64,000 nt of DNA from Candidatus Saccharibacteria bacterium UBA2951 (GTDB lineage Bacteria > Patescibacteriota > Saccharimonadia > Saccharimonadales > Saccharimonadaceae): contig DEBR01000002.1 in the NCBI GenBank assembly GCA_002348615.1, positions 121,441 through 185,440 of the forward strand, read 5' to 3'. The translations under genes and the position numbers were made by a program. Of the stretch, positions 62,057 to 64,000 are shown in pieces (position 1 is the stretch's first letter; every line of letters begins with the position of its first letter). The notes beneath the pieces are model-generated. The model was not told the DNA's origin and did no database searches. It saw only the letters and a list, made by a program, of their open reading frames with translations.

Positions 62057-63046
62057 ATGGTACAGTCACGCCGAATCCTTATTGCCGCACTCGTATTCAG
62101 TAGCATTCTGAGTTTATTCAGTGTACCGGCACAGGCTGCTCCGGCACCCGGCCAGGCACTTGAAATCGCCCCGCCCGTACTTAACCTGCGGGCCAACCCG
62201 GGCGAAACGGTAAAAGCCACCATTAACCTACGTGACGTTTCAACCAGCTCTTTGGTCGTCCGCAACCAAATTAACGACTTTGTCGCATACGGTGAAGACG
62301 GTACGCCGAAAATTTTACTGGATGACACCGAAGAAACCAGTCCGTATTCATTAAAGGCCTGGGTTCAACCCTTGCCACAGCTCACATTGAAGCCGAAAGA
62401 AGTCAACAAACTACCCCTTACCATTCGCGTCCCGAAGTCAGCCGCTCCGGGTGGTTACTACGCAGTCATTCGCTTTACTGCCAGCGCTCCCGGGCTTGAC
62501 GGTACCGGCGTATCACTCAGTGCTAGCCTTGGCACGCTTGTACTGCTACGTGTAAATGGCGAAGCCAAAGAAGCAATGAGCGTAGAAGAATTTTCAGCAA
62601 CCAAAAATGGTGAGAAGAACTGGCTGTTCGAATCCCAGCCGATCAAGTTTGTCACCCGCGTTCGCAACAACGGAAGTGTCCACGAACAACCTACTGGGCA
62701 AATCGCGGTAAAGGACATGTTTGGCAACGCCGTCGCCAACGTTAACGTCAATCTGGTTCAAAGCAACGTATTGCCTGCCAGTGTTCGCCGGTTCGAGCCG
62801 ATACTTGATAGTTCAGTGATTGGTAACCGCTTACTCCTTGGACGTTACACGGCCGACTTGAAGCTGACCTACGGAGCTAACGGTCAAACGCTTACTGCGA
62901 GTACTAGTTTTTGGGTAATACCGTACCGCCTGATCGCGTTCGCTATTGTCCTACTCGTTATTGCGTTCATCGTTCTACGTATCGGTCTGCGTCGCTACAA
63001 CGAACGTCTGATTGAGCGGTCACGTTCACGCCGCCGACGCCGCTAG
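62057..63046 (+). CDS. DUF916/WxLIP-like membrane-anchored surface protein
   Basis: 329 aa. Signal peptide (about residues 1-27), an Ig-like domain (LEIAPPVLNLRANPGETVKATINLRDVS, then PYSLKAWVQPLP and PLTIRVPKSAAPGGYYAVIRF), a second sandwich (FVTRVRNNGSVHEQPTGQIAVKD), a C-terminal membrane helix (about 293-313) and an Arg-rich tail. This matches the plan of DUF916/DUF3324 WxL-interacting proteins of Gram-positive bacteria. It starts one base after the stop of paralogue B without an SD, so coupling is likely. It may anchor the paralogues to the wall or membrane. Confidence 0.74.
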   Translation: MVQSRRILIAALVFSSILSLFSVPAQAAPAPGQALEIAPPVLNLRANPGETVKATINLRDVSTSSLVVRNQINDFVAYGEDGTPKILLDDTEETSPYSLKAWVQPLPQLTLKPKEVNKLPLTIRVPKSAAPGGYYAVIRFTASAPGLDGTGVSLSASLGTLVLLRVNGEAKEAMSVEEFSATKNGEKNWLFESQPIKFVTRVRNNGSVHEQPTGQIAVKDMFGNAVANVNVNLVQSNVLPASVRRFEPILDSSVIGNRLLLGRYTADLKLTYGANGQTLTASTSFWVIPYRLIAFAIVLLVIAFIVLRIGLRRYNERLIERSRSRRRRR

Positions 63047-63088
63047 CGTCACATCTACCCCTAATACGCTCATGCTATACTACGAATT

Positions 63089-64000
63089 ATGTTGAAGCTG
63101 ATCCACCATAAACACAGCGGAAAGCTACGGCCACACGAACATACGTCGTACGCGCCGCTTGGCGTGCTGCTACTTGTGGTGGGACTTTTACTAGGCGTAT
63201 ACACATCGTACGCCGCCAGCCCCGGACCGGAGTCTGGCTCTGTCGGTCTGACCGGCATCGTGCCAGGCAAACCACCCACCGTCGCCCCGACGATTGATTC
63301 ACCCAAAAACGGTGCTCGTTTTTCGACTACGCCCGTAACGGTATCGGGAACTTGCCCTAAAAATACGCTGGTCGAAGTCTTTAAGAACAATATATTCGCC
63401 GGAAGCATACCTTGCCGCGACGACGGCACGTATTCGCTTGATATTGACCTCTTGATTGGCTCGAACGTATTACTTGCCCGGGTGTATGATGAGCTGAACC
63501 AGGCTGGCCCAGATTCAAACACGCCGACCGTGCACTACGACGCGCTCCCCGCCCAGGCCGGCCCGCTGACCAGTCTGGACTTTGGCGGCGCACAACTACT
63601 GCTTAACACTGACGCGGTGTTCCGTGGAGTATTTCCGAAGCAAGAGATGAACGTACCAATCGATATTTTGGGCGGTACGCCTCCATATGCCATCAACGTG
63701 CAGTGGGGTGACTCGACGAACAAAGTAGTACCACGCGGTAACAACCAAAGCTTCACCATCGGGCACGTGTATTCAAAACCGGGTACGTACCAAATGACTA
63801 TCCAGGGCAGCGACGCCAACGGAAGGGTAGCGTTCCTGACGGTTGCGGCTATCGTGAACGGACAACCGGGCTTGGCGACTGGCAGCACGGATACGCCGAC
63901 GGTGTCGAATACCACGCTAACCAGACTTCTGACACTGTGGCCGCTCTATGCCAGCGTGGTCGGAATCGCCGTCAGCTTTTGGCTGGGCGAACGACGCGAA
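63089..64000 (+). CDS. Anchored Ig-like/PKD surface protein (3' end outside window)
   Basis: 304 codons are open to the window edge with no stop. An N-terminal membrane helix (about residues 24-44) is followed by a bacterial Ig-like domain (PTIDSPKNGARFSTTPVTVSGTCPKNTLVEVF, about 62-150, with a Cys pair) and a PKD domain (INVQWGDSTNKVV...FTIGHVYSKPGTYQMTIQGSD, about 190-262). Another hydrophobic helix starts near 284. TATACT lies seven bases before the ATG, so the mRNA is leaderless. It belongs to the same surface locus; PKD domains usually mediate adhesion. Confidence 0.8.
   Translation, partial: MLKLIHHKHSGKLRPHEHTSYAPLGVLLLVVGLLLGVYTSYAASPGPESGSVGLTGIVPGKPPTVAPTIDSPKNGARFSTTPVTVSGTCPKNTLVEVFKNNIFAGSIPCRDDGTYSLDIDLLIGSNVLLARVYDELNQAGPDSNTPTVHYDALPAQAGPLTSLDFGGAQLLLNTDAVFRGVFPKQEMNVPIDILGGTPPYAINVQWGDSTNKVVPRGNNQSFTIGHVYSKPGTYQMTIQGSDANGRVAFLTVAAIVNGQPGLATGSTDTPTVSNTTLTRLLTLWPLYASVVGIAVSFWLGERRE

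Overview
The window looks like a chromosome segment of a Patescibacteria/CPR bacterium, most likely Candidatus Saccharibacteria (TM7). Supporting signs are an archaeal-type aspartyl-tRNA synthetase, a monomeric B12-dependent ribonucleotide reductase, LysM-CHAP and YHYH secreted proteins, many short lineage-type hypothetical proteins, dense gene packing with convergent overlaps, and TGA used as an ordinary stop, which argues against the recoded CPR groups. This assignment is inference from gene content; no search was run.

Layout. 1-8,000: a CAU-anticodon tRNA, an ABC exporter behind a leader that resembles an attenuator, a Mur ligase, MazG, an EamA transporter, TrmB and a threonylcarbamoyl-AMP synthase. 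8,000-19,700: MscS, repair enzymes (MutY-like, MsrA, AlkA-like), small membrane proteins, AspRS, a cation/proton antiporter, a CorC-like CBS protein, a DsbA-like protein and a Crp/Fnr regulator. 19,600-30,700: a long acidic protein, ribonucleotide reductase, an orphan small transcription unit, CorA, an AbrB-MFS operon, alkyladenine glycosylase, metK behind a SAM-I-clan riboswitch, an Erm/KsgA-type methylase and a GC-rich XRE gene. 30,700-36,900: secreted and membrane proteins, ZIP, and a CIRCE-controlled Hsp20.

36,940-45,365 is one minus-strand defence operon: radC, a HEPN-like/CBS protein, hsdM, a 3-TM protein, a 29-codon mini-gene, hsdS, an Abi_C-like protein and hsdR, with several start/stop overlaps. 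45,400-50,400 holds a LysM-CHAP wall protein, a Nudix enzyme, a histidine kinase paired with a winged-helix/Nudix-like protein, and a cassette of three small GC-rich membrane-protein genes. 50,400-57,600 holds a second CorA, a 36-residue prepilin-like peptide and a divergent F1-type ATPase operon. That operon has b, delta, alpha, gamma, beta and epsilon but no subunit a. In the place of c it has a secreted-domain protein ending in a c-like hairpin that carries the RNP loop but no ion-binding carboxylate. 57,600-64,000 is a surface-protein locus with two tandem paralogues, a DUF916-like anchored protein and an Ig/PKD protein cut by the window edge.

Expression style: more than twenty genes have a -10 hexamer only 6-9 nt before the start codon and no Shine-Dalgarno site, so leaderless mRNAs appear common. 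Genes with real 5' leaders (metK, hsp20, the ABC operon leader, XRE) are the ones carrying visible regulatory elements. No CRISPR array, insertion sequence or rRNA was seen.
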